A stretch of DNA of 64,000 bases, from contig JABLWZ010000023.1 in NCBI GenBank assembly GCA_013178275.1, positions 1 to 64,000 of the forward strand. Reading direction: 5' to 3'. Below are positions 1-10,035 of this stretch, piece after piece (within the stretch, counting starts at the first letter, position 1; each line of letters starts with the position of its first letter). Made by a program: the position numbers and the translations under genes. The stretch comes from Bacillota bacterium. GTDB taxonomy: Bacteria; Bacillota; Ch66; Ch109. Below the pieces are notes generated by a model, which saw only the letters and a program-made list of their open reading frames with translations, was not told the origin of the DNA and searched no databases.

Positions 1-21
1 AGGATCAAACTCTCCGATTAT
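1..21 (-). rRNA. rrs: 16S ribosomal RNA, 5' end only (gene continues beyond the left edge)
   Basis: Read on the minus strand, positions 15 to 1 give GGAGAGTTTGATCCT, the universally conserved first bases of bacterial 16S rRNA. Only the first ~20 bases are in the window, so an rRNA operon lies to the left, transcribed leftward. The exact mature 5' end (about position 20) is inferred by analogy with other Firmicutes. Confidence 0.93.
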
Positions 22-165
22 ATCGCAAGAATTTAATTTCTAGCTCGCAATTCGTTGTCCCTTTTAACAGGGTCCTTTAAGCTTACCTTTTTCAGGCTTC
101 GCACAACTGTTTAGTTTTCAAGGTCCATGCCTTATCCAGTTTGTATGGCTCTGGTGTCAGGACTT
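22..165 (-). other. 16S rRNA precursor leader
   Basis: Between the rRNA promoter and the 16S 5' end the minus strand carries a leader. It includes the CCTTGAAAACTAAACAG motif (about 105-122) that typically precedes rRNA genes in Firmicutes. It is expected to be transcribed and removed during pre-rRNA processing. No ORF is plausible here. Limits are approximate. Confidence 0.6.
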
Positions 166-167
166 TC

Positions 168-197
168 ATTGTAGCACACCTGGCACTTGCTTGTCAA
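168..197 (-). promoter_or_regulatory. Sigma-A promoter of the rRNA operon
   Basis: On the minus strand a perfect -35 TTGACA (192-197) is followed after 18 bp by -10 TACAAT (168-173). It points at the 16S gene about 150 bp downstream, as expected for an rrn promoter. The rest of 198-486 up to the end of lysS is AT-richer and holds no recognised gene. Confidence 0.75.
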
Positions 198-486
198 GGT
201 CACGGATGCTTCGCCGTTCGCTCTTAATTATATGCTCGGTGTATTCTATTATGCTACTGTTTTTGGTTACTTATCCTAGCCGCTGATTGGCGACCTCGAA
301 TAATATAACACGGCCCCCAAACCTCCGGCAAACTATAAAAACGGCTGAATACCGGCCCTAATCCGCCAATGTTGGATTATTCACCCGTTTAATCTCTCTT
401 TTTCTCTGTTATGCTAATTATTCTGACGGTCATTACATTCCCGATCTGCGCCCGTCAGCCTGGGGACACAGGAACTCCCCGCCCCG

Positions 487-2043
<1,557 letters not shown>

Positions 2044-2116
2044 TTAGTCATAATGTGCCCAGGACAGCCAAAACCCCATACCTGGCGGTACAGGGTGAAA
2101 AAGACTATAGGTTTTT

Positions 2117-2593
2117 TTAACGGGTGATGCCTAGTATCTGGTACTGCAGTCTTCCCGCCGGCACCATAACCTCGACGATTTTTCCCACTCCCAGTCCAAG
2201 AATCGCCTTGCCCACTGGAGACTCGATCGATATCCGCTTGTTGTGAGGGTCCGCCTCAGCCGAGCCTACCACCGTGAATTCCATCTCGTCTCCCTCGCCA
2301 AGGTCTTTGATCAGCACCTTGCTTCCAATCGCAACCACGTCATTTGGCGAATCGGAGTTGTCGACCACCCGGGCGTACCGCAGGATCTTTTCCAGGGTAA
2401 GAATCCGCCCCTCTATAAAGGCCTGCTCGGTTTTTGCGTCCTCGTATTCAGAGTTTTCCGTGATGTCGCCAAACTCTATGGACTGCTTGATCCTCTCTGC
2501 TACCTCGCGTCTTCTCACGGACTTCAGGTGTTCAAGTTCTGACTCCAACCTCTGAAGACCGCTCTTGGTGAGGATTACCTCCTTATCCGGCAT
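2117..2593 (-). CDS. greA: Transcription elongation factor GreA
   Basis: Rescues backtracked RNA polymerase by stimulating cleavage of the nascent transcript. 158 residues, standard length. The N-terminal coiled-coil finger (about 1-75) contains the conserved acidic tip around GDITENSEYEDAK. It is followed by a C-terminal FKBP-like domain ending in the typical hydrophobic strand. First gene of the probable greA-lysS operon; a consensus promoter lies about 155 bp upstream. Confidence 0.96.
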   Translation of the reverse strand: MPDKEVILTKSGLQRLESELEHLKSVRRREVAERIKQSIEFGDITENSEYEDAKTEQAFIEGRILTLEKILRYARVVDNSDSPNDVVAIGSKVLIKDLGEGDEMEFTVVGSAEADPHNKRISIESPVGKAILGLGVGKIVEVMVPAGRLQYQILGITR

Positions 2594-2746
2594 GTACCTC
2601 GCTCCTTTGTTATAGGCTCTCAGGGCAACAGCAGCAACACCTGGACTTGATGAAAAACAACGACCATCCCTACAATTATTTAAGCACCCAAGTCACTGTT
2701 CGGACTAGCAGTGCTCGTCACACCATCTGTCAATTCTTAATTTGCT

Positions 2747-2775
2747 ATTATATAAATGCTCCAACGCTTTGTCAA
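2747..2775 (-). promoter_or_regulatory. Consensus sigma-A promoter for greA-lysS
   Basis: Minus strand: -35 TTGACA (2770-2775), 17-bp spacer, -10 TATAAT (2747-2752). Both hexamers and the spacing match the sigma-A consensus exactly. The -35 overlaps the last codons of the neighbouring upstream gene. Transcription would run into greA after an untranslated leader of about 145 nt. Confidence 0.8.
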
Positions 2776-3755
2776 GGAAAATCGAGTTTCGCTGTTGCTG
2801 ATTGATAATTTATTCCTAAAAGCTTTACCTGGTGCAGGTATTCCAAACGGTCCCTCTGACCGTAACGACCAATAATGTCCCCTCCCTCCAACGCCATAAG
2901 CAGCGATTCACAGTAATCCGCCGGGACGGTCAGGAAATCAGCCTCAGACAGATTCCCCAGGAGTCCTTTGACCCACCCCGGCCATGCCCGGGAAAAAAAC
3001 CTCGATATAAGGCCGCGGACGGCCCCGCCAGCGGTTGTCACCTTTCCCGGCAGGCTCACCATCAGCGGGCTTGTCCCGGGCAAACGGCAAAACCAGACGC
3101 CTCTAAAGTGTTCCCCGTGCGGAAGATCCTCATCCGTCCCAGCCAGGATTATCGCGTCCGCCTCCTCGCCGGCCCGGGAAAGCCGCTCTTCCAGTTTTAT
3201 CGGCACCCCGGTCTCGTACAGCGCCCGGTGCAGCAACGGTTCCAGTTTCGAGCAGAGCCTCCCGGTCAGGGTCAGGCAGGCGGTCTCCTCCGCTAAAGCC
3301 TGGGCACAGAGGACCCCAAGCCAATCGTCCCCGGCAACCACCACCCTGGCCCGCGCGGGGGATATCCCTCTTTCCCGCATCGCTTCCCGCCATCGGTCTA
3401 CCAGTGAGTTGACCAGTGCCGCGTATCCCCGGTTGGCCTGGAGATCGCCCTTCGTTCCAGATGGGGGGGCCCAATCGCCACAACCTACCAGGCTGATCCC
3501 CAGTTCGCGGCAGCGCCGGGCAACCCAGCCCCGCTGGCAGAACCAGAGGTATACCTCAACCGACTTACCGGAGGGCGGGTGATGGAACACAAGCCTCCAC
3601 TCCATCCCCGGCAGCTCCAGCAGCCGTTTTCTCCAAACCGACCCAGATCCGGGTTTCACCATCAGCCCCAATCGGTACATAAGCGCCATCCAAATTTTAA
3701 AGGATAACCTATAGGTCATCCTTATGCTGAGATATCGGCTTATATACCCGTCCAC
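2772..3755 (-). CDS. Conserved-looking hypothetical protein, possible Rossmann-type fold
   Basis: 327 residues, not recognised. There is no signal peptide or clear membrane segment. A stretch at roughly residues 135-165 (RARVVVAGDDWLGVLCAQAL) looks like a beta-alpha-beta nucleotide-binding unit. It is followed by alternating hydrophobic strands and a segment ADAIILAGTDEDLPHG that could be a second Rossmann-like strand. The N-terminus is basic. It sits alone between the XRE/quinate-dehydrogenase pair and greA, same strand, 63 bp after the upstream gene. Codon usage resembles its neighbours. The start is uncertain; later in-frame ATG codons exist. No function assigned. Confidence 0.6.
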   Translation of the reverse strand: MDGYISRYLSIRMTYRLSFKIWMALMYRLGLMVKPGSGSVWRKRLLELPGMEWRLVFHHPPSGKSVEVYLWFCQRGWVARRCRELGISLVGCGDWAPPSGTKGDLQANRGYAALVNSLVDRWREAMRERGISPARARVVVAGDDWLGVLCAQALAEETACLTLTGRLCSKLEPLLHRALYETGVPIKLEERLSRAGEEADAIILAGTDEDLPHGEHFRGVWFCRLPGTSPLMVSLPGKVTTAGGAVRGLISRFFSRAWPGWVKGLLGNLSEADFLTVPADYCESLLMALEGGDIIGRYGQRDRLEYLHQVKLLGINYQSATAKLDFP

Positions 3756-3818
3756 CAGTGGTTACGGTCCTTTATAACCGCATTATTTAAAAACCGGTTC
3801 GTCTATCAGGCGCTTTTC

Positions 3819-4742
3819 TCAGGCCGGCTGATCCGTCAACCTGACGATGCGCGGTTTAATTCCGATCTGGTCCAACAGCCGGTTATAGTCATCCGGGGTG
3901 ACCTGGTCCGCGGCCTTATCCGACAGCGCCAGCAGCATCCCCTCCATCACGTTGGTGCCGAAGGAGCGTCCCTCCAGCTCGGGGGTGGTGGTGATCAGCA
4001 TCCCGGCTCCCCGCTGCCGCAGGAGTTCTATGTCCTCCATGGTCACCGTGTTGGTGATGATGGTCTGCCCGTTGAGCTTCTCGGGCAGGTGCCGCCGGAT
4101 AAAGAGGAAGTCTCCCGCGATGACCTCCGCCTCGTGATAGTACCTCGCGTACTTGGGAACCACCTTTTCCTGTTTGTCCCCGGTCGGGTAGAGCATGGTG
4201 AAAGGAAGCCGGACGATGATCGGCGCCAGCAGGCGGGCCGCGATATAGAGAGCGCGCAGCGAACGCAGCATCACCGGCAGCCCCAGGCTGAAAACCAGGT
4301 CGCCAAATGCCGCGTCGGCACCAGCCTCTACCAGGGCCTCCGCCATCCCGAAGCGGTCAGCCCCCGAAACCACCAGCACCTTACGGCCCGAAAAGGTAAT
4401 CCCCTCTTCCCGCACCAGGTGTCTTATCACCCGCCGCTCCAGGGTGTTTTTCAGGCCGCTCCCGTCAACGATCGGTGTCTTCTTCGCCGCCAGGGCGATC
4501 TTCTTCGCGTCCCGAAATATATAGCGTTTGTTCCCTGCGTATATGTAGAGGTCGATCCCGCCCATGCCAAAGGCGTCGACCTTACCGTCCATTTCCCGGA
4601 TCATGGAGATCGCCTTCTCCACATCCCCGTCGGTCCCGATGCGCTCGATGGAGAACCTCTGACCCAGGAACTCGGCCTCCACCGCATGATCGCGCTTCGA
4701 TGACCCCAGGCTGATGCTTACGATCCTTTTTAGCTCCGCCAA
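3819..4742 (-). CDS. Putative 'quinate 5-dehydrogenase'-type protein of Clostridia (function unproven)
   Basis: 307 residues. The opening (ISLGSSKRDH), then GMGGIDLYIYAGNKRY (about 57-72) and DGSGLKNTLERR, match from memory a protein that databases of Peptococcaceae genomes commonly label quinate 5-dehydrogenase. I see no catalytic signature proving that reaction. A glycine-rich VVSGADRFGMAEAL segment (about 125) could bind a nucleotide. It starts 4 bp after the XRE-regulator gene ends, so the two are almost certainly cotranslated. This coupling suggests that protein and regulator work as a pair. Treat the enzyme name as a family label only. Confidence 0.7.
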   Translation of the reverse strand: MAELKRIVSISLGSSKRDHAVEAEFLGQRFSIERIGTDGDVEKAISMIREMDGKVDAFGMGGIDLYIYAGNKRYIFRDAKKIALAAKKTPIVDGSGLKNTLERRVIRHLVREEGITFSGRKVLVVSGADRFGMAEALVEAGADAAFGDLVFSLGLPVMLRSLRALYIAARLLAPIIVRLPFTMLYPTGDKQEKVVPKYARYYHEAEVIAGDFLFIRRHLPEKLNGQTIITNTVTMEDIELLRQRGAGMLITTTPELEGRSFGTNVMEGMLLALSDKAADQVTPDDYNRLLDQIGIKPRIVRLTDQPA

Positions 4743-4746
4743 GCTA

Positions 4747-5277
4747 TCATCTCCTATTCTGACTGGCGATCAGGATTTCCCTCAGGTAAGCCGGGTCAAC
4801 GTACTGGTCCTGCTCGATCGGGGTTTCACCCAGTATGATGGGCACCACCTCTTTGTCCAGCAGCGCCTGGGCGATGCGGACGCGCAGATCGGAGCCGATG
4901 ACCACCACCACATCGTAGGTCCGGAGTCTCATCATCAGGGCCATGAGGTCATTGAGCAGCTCGACCCCTGACTTCTGCCTGACAAAGTCCCACCGCTCCT
5001 CATCGGTCATCAGCATAGCGAAGTCGATCCCCAGCTCGTTAGCCACCTCGAGGATTTCCCCCTTGTTGGAGACCGGAAAACCTAAAACCGCCACCCGGTA
5101 ACCCTGACGAACCTCTCCCATCCCCTCCAGCCGGGAGATGAAGGTCCGCTCCAGGCCCAGGCGGTTGGCCACCTCCTGCTGCGAAAGGCCCTGTGAGCGC
5201 AGCTCCAGGACCTGGTCGATGTAGCTGTCTATCTTGTGCCGGTTGATAATCTTTTCCCCGACACGGATTAAACTCAT
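4747..5277 (-). CDS. XRE-family HTH protein with a C-terminal domain of unknown role
   Basis: 176 residues from ATG 5277, chosen because AAGGAGA lies 5 bases upstream; an in-frame GTG at 5295 is possible but lacks a ribosome site. The helix-turn-helix is clear at about residues 22-55 (LSQQEVANRLGLERTFISRLE). The remaining ~115 residues form an alpha/beta domain with hydrophobic strands (YRVAVLGFPVS; YDVVVVIGSD), probably a ligand or interaction domain. It is coupled to the downstream 'quinate dehydrogenase'-type gene. A near-perfect inverted repeat lies just upstream of the ribosome site and could be its own operator. Confidence 0.8.
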   Translation of the reverse strand: MSLIRVGEKIINRHKIDSYIDQVLELRSQGLSQQEVANRLGLERTFISRLEGMGEVRQGYRVAVLGFPVSNKGEILEVANELGIDFAMLMTDEERWDFVRQKSGVELLNDLMALMMRLRTYDVVVVIGSDLRVRIAQALLDKEVVPIILGETPIEQDQYVDPAYLREILIASQNRR

Positions 5278-5288
5278 ATGGTTCTCCT

Positions 5289-5308
5289 TGTGCACGTTTC
5301 TGTGTACA
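5289..5308 (-). promoter_or_regulatory. Candidate operator (inverted repeat) upstream of the XRE gene
   Basis: TGTGCAC (5289-5295), six bases, GTGTACA (5302-5308) form an inverted repeat with one mismatch. It lies between a possible -35 TTGTTA / -10 TAGAAT (17-bp spacer, minus strand, roughly 5311-5340) and the ribosome-binding site. The position suits repression by the encoded XRE protein. The protein-operator link is inference. Confidence 0.45.
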
Positions 5309-5407
5309 TAATTCTAGCAAATAGTCTGGGCAATAACAAGTTTTGGTAGTCGTCGTTGAATCAAAAAGCCATACAGTTTATCATCCGGAAGACCATCTGA
5401 GCAATCT

Positions 5408-6367
5408 CTATGATGGAACACCACCGTCTTTCAAGCCCGGGACGGCTGTTCGGGTTAATTTTTTAATAATAAGTTCGTCCTTGAAACTCAGTCTTTTTAA
5501 AGAATTCATATAAACGAAGTTCTCCCGGGGGCTGATGATGAACCTGCCCCTGCCGCTGACAACCAGGCTGTTCAGGCGGGCTACCTCCCGCACTCCCTTG
5601 ACCCGACTGGTCCCCGGGGGTTCCCCGGGACCGCCCACCAGCACGACTCGACCGTTAAGCGGCAGGTAGATGACGGTATCGGGGGATCTGAGGTTCGGAC
5701 CGTAGTAACCGCTTTTATTACGGGAGACCAGGGCCGTCGGCTGATCGGAGGTTATAAAAAGGTGGTCCGGGCTGTCGTTGACGATAACGCCCCAGGCGCG
5801 GTTTTCGATGTGGGTGAGGGCCAGCCGGGCCGGGTTCAACCGGCTCCTGATACTGATGTGCTGGTCCTCCGGGGTGGCGTGTTTATCGCTCTGCAGGACA
5901 TCTGCCGCTTCCTCGAAGGTGGGAACCCCGACCCCGCTGTCCTCCTCCAGCTTCGAGAAGAACGCCTGGTAGCTTTCCCGGGAATCGGCCGCCAGCTCAA
6001 GTATTTTCCCCGCCAGGTCATCGGCGAACCGGTCCACCATTTTTCTCGGTGCGGGCAGGTTTAACAGCATCGCGGCGATGAAATCCATCAATAATGAAAA
6101 ATCACCACCGGCAGGCAGTGTCTGGGTTTCGGCTATCCGGTTTATGACCCGCGCTGTCCGGTCAGCGTCGCCAGAACCTGAAACCGGAGGATATATCCCC
6201 GGTTCCCGGGCGGCCTCCCGGGGGGATGTCGAGTCCTGGGTCCCCAGCCTCCGGTCGAGAACCCAGATCCTATCCTCCCGGCTGTTCTTTTCCGTGAACC
6301 CCGCCAGGTAGTAATCGGGTAGAAACCGGTATGCAACCGTTTGCGCGGCTGATGTTTTTCGGTCCAT
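5408..6367 (-). CDS. DUF4238-like protein of unknown function
   Basis: 319 residues. The N-terminal VAYRFLPDYYLAGFTEKN followed by IWVLDRR, and the later segment DHLFITSDQPTAL (about 218-230) with a C-terminal tail of beta strands, match the layout of DUF4238 proteins as I remember them (an 'H/Y-VPxFYLxxF' start and an 'ITSDNPV' motif). The first motif here has R-F-L-P in place of the usual H-Y-V-P. No signal peptide. It stands alone between dusB and the XRE gene. Members of this family are sporadically distributed and have no settled function. Confidence 0.55.
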   Translation of the reverse strand: MDRKTSAAQTVAYRFLPDYYLAGFTEKNSREDRIWVLDRRLGTQDSTSPREAAREPGIYPPVSGSGDADRTARVINRIAETQTLPAGGDFSLLMDFIAAMLLNLPAPRKMVDRFADDLAGKILELAADSRESYQAFFSKLEEDSGVGVPTFEEAADVLQSDKHATPEDQHISIRSRLNPARLALTHIENRAWGVIVNDSPDHLFITSDQPTALVSRNKSGYYGPNLRSPDTVIYLPLNGRVVLVGGPGEPPGTSRVKGVREVARLNSLVVSGRGRFIISPRENFVYMNSLKRLSFKDELIIKKLTRTAVPGLKDGGVPS

Positions 6368-6406
6368 CGTTAACCCTTCCCGAATCGTTTTTAACCTTTG
6401 ATAGAC

Positions 6407-7390
6407 TCACTCTGCCCTCTGCCCTTCCAGGAACTGCCCCACCAGGTCTTCAACCTCCGACAGCCCTCCTGCCCGGACCAGCCGGTCCCTGAGAACCGAG
6501 GCCCCGGGGTAGCCCTTGAAGTACCAGATCAGGTGCTTGCGCATCTCGCGTACCGCCCAGATCTCACCCCGAGCCGCTATCTCCATCCGCAGGTGGCGCA
6601 GAGCCATCGCGGCCCGCTCCTCCAGCGAGGGCGGCGGGGGTGTCTCCCCGGTCTCCAGGAGGGTCCGGGTGCGGCTGAAGATCCAGGGATTGCCCAGGGC
6701 GCCCCTCCCGATCATTACCGCGTCGCAGCCCGTCAGCTCCAGCATCCGCCGGGCGTCCTCGGGCTGCCAGATGTCTCCGTTTCCAATCACCGGGACCCCG
6801 ACGGCGAGCTTCACCTGGCGGATTATCCCCCAGTCCGCCTTCCCGGAATAGAGCTGCCGGCAGGTGCGCCCGTGGATGGTAACCGCCGCCGCCCCGGCGT
6901 CCTCCGCGGCCCGGGCCACCTCCACAGCGTTTACCAGTTCCTCGTCCCATCCCTTGCGGATCTTGGCCGTGGTCGGGACGGTGACCGCCTTGACGACCGC
7001 CCGGACTATCTCCCCGACCCTCCCGGGGTCACGCATCAGGGCCGCGCCCTCTCCGTTCTTCAGGACCTTGGGAGCGGGACAGCCGAAGTTAAGATCGATG
7101 ATCGAGGCCCCGGACTGCTCCACTGTCGCCGCCGCCCTTGCCATGATCTCGGGCCGCGACCCAAAAAGCTGAACCGCCACCGGGGGCGGCTCACCGTCAA
7201 TGTCTATCAACTTCCTGGTCGACTGGCATCCCATGGCCAGGGCGGTCGCGCTGACCATCTCAGTACAGGCCAGGCCGCAGCCAGCCTCCCGGGCCAGGTC
7301 GCGAAACGCCCGACTGGTATATCCAGCTAAAGGAGCCGCCCAAACCGGGTTTGGCACCGGCTGGCGGCCTATCGTCAACGAGTCACACAC
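6407..7390 (-). CDS. dusB: tRNA-dihydrouridine synthase B
   Basis: FMN-dependent reduction of uridine to dihydrouridine in the D-loop of tRNA. 327 residues, usual length. A TIM-barrel opening APLAGYTSRAFR (about 19-30) precedes the catalytic cysteine in NFGCPAPKV (Cys104), the lysine region TAKIRKGWD (about 141), IHGRT, and the phosphate-binding GNGDI and IGRGALGNPW motifs. Same strand as coaX with 24 bp between them, so probably one transcript. The COG was formerly called NifR3; nothing links it to nitrogen fixation here. Confidence 0.96.
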   Translation of the reverse strand: MCDSLTIGRQPVPNPVWAAPLAGYTSRAFRDLAREAGCGLACTEMVSATALAMGCQSTRKLIDIDGEPPPVAVQLFGSRPEIMARAAATVEQSGASIIDLNFGCPAPKVLKNGEGAALMRDPGRVGEIVRAVVKAVTVPTTAKIRKGWDEELVNAVEVARAAEDAGAAAVTIHGRTCRQLYSGKADWGIIRQVKLAVGVPVIGNGDIWQPEDARRMLELTGCDAVMIGRGALGNPWIFSRTRTLLETGETPPPPSLEERAAMALRHLRMEIAARGEIWAVREMRKHLIWYFKGYPGASVLRDRLVRAGGLSEVEDLVGQFLEGQRAE

Positions 7391-7414
7391 TCTCGCTTCT
7401 TCGCACTCCCTGCA

Positions 7415-8191
7415 TCAAATATGATGGCTCCGATTCTTTTCGTAGATGAGACGCAGCCCCTCCAGGGTCAGCTGCGGATCGACCACATCGATGGTGTGAG
7501 AGTCGGTGGCGATCAGCTCCGCCAGGCCGCCCGTGGCCACCACCTTGGCGTCCTCGCCCAGTTCCGCCTTTATGCGCTCCACGATCCCGTCCACCTGCCC
7601 GATGAAGCCGAAGATCACCCCCGACTGCATGCTGGAGATGGTGTTGCGGCCGATCACCGACTTCGGCCTCACCAGTTCGATACGTGGGAGCTTGGCAGCC
7701 CGCTGGAACAGGGCCTCGGTCGAGATCCCGATCCCGGGAGCGATCGCCCCTCCCAGGTACACACCATGGCTGGAGATGGCGCAGAAGGTGGTCGCGGTGC
7801 CAAAGTCCACCACTATCACCGGTCCTCCGTAGCGCTCGAAGGCCGCGACCGCGTTTACGACCCGGTCGGCGCCGACCTCGCGGGGGTTCTCGTACTTGAG
7901 GGAGATCCCGGTCTTGACCCCCGGCCCCACCACCAGCGGTTCCACTCCGAAATAGCGGGAGGATGTCTCCTCCAGCACGAAGTTAAGGGGAGGCACCACC
8001 GAAGAGATCACCACCGCGGTAACCTCGCGCATGTCCAGCCCCTGAAAATCGAAAAGGTTCTTGAACAGAACAGCGTACTCATCCGCTGTCTTCTGGCGGT
8101 CCGTGGATATCCTCCAATGGGTCAGCAAATGCTTCTGCTCGTAAACCCCCATCACGATATTAGTATTACCCACGTCAAAAACCAGGACCAT
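7415..8191 (-). CDS. coaX: Type III pantothenate kinase
   Basis: Phosphorylates pantothenate, the first step from pantothenate to CoA. 258 residues, usual for CoaX. The ASKHA phosphate motif FDVGNTN (5-11), the GADRVVN segment (about 107) and [10 protein letters not shown] (about 125-134) are all present. Followed by dusB on the same strand. It belongs functionally with the panBCD genes about 4 kb upstream in the same orientation, so the window carries the route from ketoisovalerate to phosphopantothenate. Confidence 0.96.
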   Translation of the reverse strand: MVLVFDVGNTNIVMGVYEQKHLLTHWRISTDRQKTADEYAVLFKNLFDFQGLDMREVTAVVISSVVPPLNFVLEETSSRYFGVEPLVVGPGVKTGISLKYENPREVGADRVVNAVAAFERYGGPVIVVDFGTATTFCAISSHGVYLGGAIAPGIGISTEALFQRAAKLPRIELVRPKSVIGRNTISSMQSGVIFGFIGQVDGIVERIKAELGEDAKVVATGGLAELIATDSHTIDVVDPQLTLEGLRLIYEKNRSHHI

Positions 8192-8361
8192 AAAAAATCC
8201 CCTTTAGATTGAAGTATAAAAATCGACCCTTCTATTTTAAAACAAACCGGGGAGGGTGTAAATTAAAAAGCAAACTTGGATACAGCCGAGCCGGTGTCTC
8301 AAGCAGGATCCAAGTTGCGCTCGATTCCTATACGGGTGTCCAGGCTGTGCTCTACGGTAGG

Positions 8362-8940
8362 CTAGCTGGTCTGATGGACCGCCAGCTTTACCCGCTGTGC
8401 TATCGCCCGCGCCAGCACGGTGGCGACAGCCGCCTTGGCCAGGTCCGTTAAGATGAAAGGCAGGAAAGCAACCTTAATGGCATACATACCGGTAACCGCA
8501 TTACCCTTGACGAAATTGATTATCGCCCAGAGGTAGGGGATCCCTATCGCGTAATAACACATAATCCCCGCCAGCATCGCCAGCCCGTAGTACCAGAGCT
8601 TGGGGTCTTCCTTCTTTTCCATGATCTTGCCTACCACGAAGGCTGAAAGAATAAAGCCGATCACAAAACCAAAAGTAGGTATGATTACATAGGTCGGTCC
8701 ACCGTAAGGCGGTGACGAGAATACCGGGATCCCGATCAGACCCATCAGCATGTATGCCAGCATGCTCAATGCGCCTCCCCGGCTGCCCAAGAGCATCCCC
8801 GCCAGCAGCGACATCATCGGCAGGAAGCTGAAAGGTACCAGGCTGACCGGAGCTAATTTGTTAAAAAACAATCCCACCATGCAGGTCAGTGCGGTAAAGA
8901 GTCCCATCGCTACGAGTTCGCGCGTCTTGTTGAGTTGCAT
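8362..8940 (-). CDS. bioY: Biotin transporter substrate-binding component BioY
   Basis: 192 residues from ATG 8940, which has AGGGGTGG about 8 bases upstream. It is a membrane protein with about six hydrophobic segments, of the ECF-transporter S-component type that captures biotin. BioY motifs such as PVSLVPFSFLPMMSLLAGMLLGSRGG (first 20 residues cited only by position, about 30-55) and YMLMGLIGIPVF are recognisable. No ECF ATPase or T-component gene is adjacent. It could use a shared ECF module elsewhere or act alone. The promoter overlaps a BirA operator, so biotin repression is expected. Confidence 0.93.
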   Translation of the reverse strand: MQLNKTRELVAMGLFTALTCMVGLFFNKLAPVSLVPFSFLPMMSLLAGMLLGSRGGALSMLAYMLMGLIGIPVFSSPPYGGPTYVIIPTFGFVIGFILSAFVVGKIMEKKEDPKLWYYGLAMLAGIMCYYAIGIPYLWAIINFVKGNAVTGMYAIKVAFLPFILTDLAKAAVATVLARAIAQRVKLAVHQTS

Positions 8941-8973
8941 AAAAGCTTCCACCCCTAGTTCAATAATAGTTGG

Positions 8974-8999
8974 TTAACCATATCCGAATCTATGGTTAA
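8974..8999 (-). promoter_or_regulatory. BirA operator (biotin repressor site) over the bioY promoter
   Basis: TTAACCATA (8974-8982), eight bases, TATGGTTAA (8991-8999): a perfect 9-bp inverted repeat. The TTAACC-N14-GGTTAA core matches BirA operators known in Firmicutes. It overlaps the end of the -10 element, so the biotinyl-AMP-bound repressor would block transcription of bioY. Confidence 0.82.
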
Positions 9000-9027
9000 C
9001 TATACCATTAATGTACTCGGAGGGCAA
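8999..9027 (-). promoter_or_regulatory. Sigma-A promoter of bioY
   Basis: Minus strand: -35 TTGCCC (9022-9027), 17-bp spacer, -10 TATAGT (8999-9004). The -10 overlaps the BirA inverted repeat, which supports both assignments. The transcript would have a leader of about 50 nt before the bioY ATG. Confidence 0.7.
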
Positions 9028-9123
9028 CTAAAAAATGTCTGTTTACCGGCTGATTTGCCCCGGTTTTATCTTCCACAGCGCCGATTCATAATCCCTGGAA
9101 AATGCGGTACCGATCGTCACTCC

Positions 9124-9984
9124 CTACTCGACGCTTAGCGGTTTGGCCTCGATGAGGTCGAGGCTGATATCCAGCGACCGGGCCGAGTGGGTGAGCGCTC
9201 CCATCGAGATAAGGTCCACCCCGGTCTCCGCCACCGCCGCGAGATTATCCTCCCTGATTCCCCCCGAGGCCTCCAGCAGCACCCGGCCCCCGGCCCGGCG
9301 CACCGCCTCTTTCATCAGTTCGGGGCTCATGTTGTCCAGCATCACCACATCCACTCCGACCGCCAGAGCCTCTTCCAGCATGGCCAGGTCTTCCACCTCG
9401 ACCTCGATCCTGACCATCGGCGACACACCCCGGCGGGCTCTCTCCACCGCTTCCTGGATGCCCCCAGCCATCTTGATGTGGTTGTCCTTGATCATCACCA
9501 TGTCGTAGAGACCGAAGCGGTGATTGCAGCCGCCCCCGACCCGCACCGCGTACTTCTCAAGGGCGCGAAGTCCCGGGGTGGTCTTGCGGGTATCGACGAT
9601 CCTGGTGGAACTACCCTCGATCCGCTCCACACAGCGCGAGGTCAGGGTCGCTATCCCCGAGAGCCGCTGCAGGAAGTTCAACGCCACCCGCTCACCGCTT
9701 AGTATGGACCGCGCCGATCCCGATACTTCCGCGATCAGGGTGCCTGGCCGCAGCCGCTCCCCGTCATCCACCCGGCCCCGGAACTGTATCCCCGGGTCGA
9801 GCCGGGCGAAGACCCGGCGGGCCACTTCCAGCCCCGCCAGCACCCCGTTTTCCTTGCTCTGAATCAGTCCGACCGTCTGCAGTTCAGCCGGCACAACGCT
9901 GTTGGCGGTCAGGTCGCCGGTCCCTAGATCTTCCTCCAGAGCCCGCCGGACGACCCGGTCCAGCCAGTGTGAGCTGATATCCAT
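9124..9984 (-). CDS. nadC: Nicotinate-nucleotide pyrophosphorylase (quinolinate phosphoribosyltransferase)
   Basis: Converts quinolinate and PRPP to nicotinate mononucleotide in de novo NAD synthesis. 286 residues from ATG 9984, preferred because GAGGAGAG lies 8 bases upstream; an in-frame GTG six codons earlier is part of that ribosome site. Motifs: DLTAN and GVLAG near the N-terminus, RIVDTRKTTPGLR (PRPP/quinolinate-binding arginines), HRFGLYDMVMIKDNH, and a C-terminal LEASGGI barrel loop. Follows nadB after a short hairpin-forming gap; clearly one operon. Confidence 0.96.
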   Translation of the reverse strand: MDISSHWLDRVVRRALEEDLGTGDLTANSVVPAELQTVGLIQSKENGVLAGLEVARRVFARLDPGIQFRGRVDDGERLRPGTLIAEVSGSARSILSGERVALNFLQRLSGIATLTSRCVERIEGSSTRIVDTRKTTPGLRALEKYAVRVGGGCNHRFGLYDMVMIKDNHIKMAGGIQEAVERARRGVSPMVRIEVEVEDLAMLEEALAVGVDVVMLDNMSPELMKEAVRRAGGRVLLEASGGIREDNLAAVAETGVDLISMGALTHSARSLDISLDLIEAKPLSVE

Positions 9985-9994
9985 CGGCAAAACT

Positions 9995-10035
9995 CTCCTC
10001 ACTTATTGACAAACCCCTCCGGTTTACCCGGCGGG
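9995..10035 (-). promoter_or_regulatory. Hairpin spanning the nadB stop codon and nadB-nadC gap
   Basis: On the minus strand the last codons of nadB (AAACCCCGCCGG) pair with CCGGAGGGGTTT just after the stop, leaving a loop around the TAA. The stem is GC-rich with one bulge/mismatch. It could be a weak internal terminator, an mRNA-processing site or a control of nadC translation. It is not followed by a clean T-run, so a full terminator is unlikely. Confidence 0.4.
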
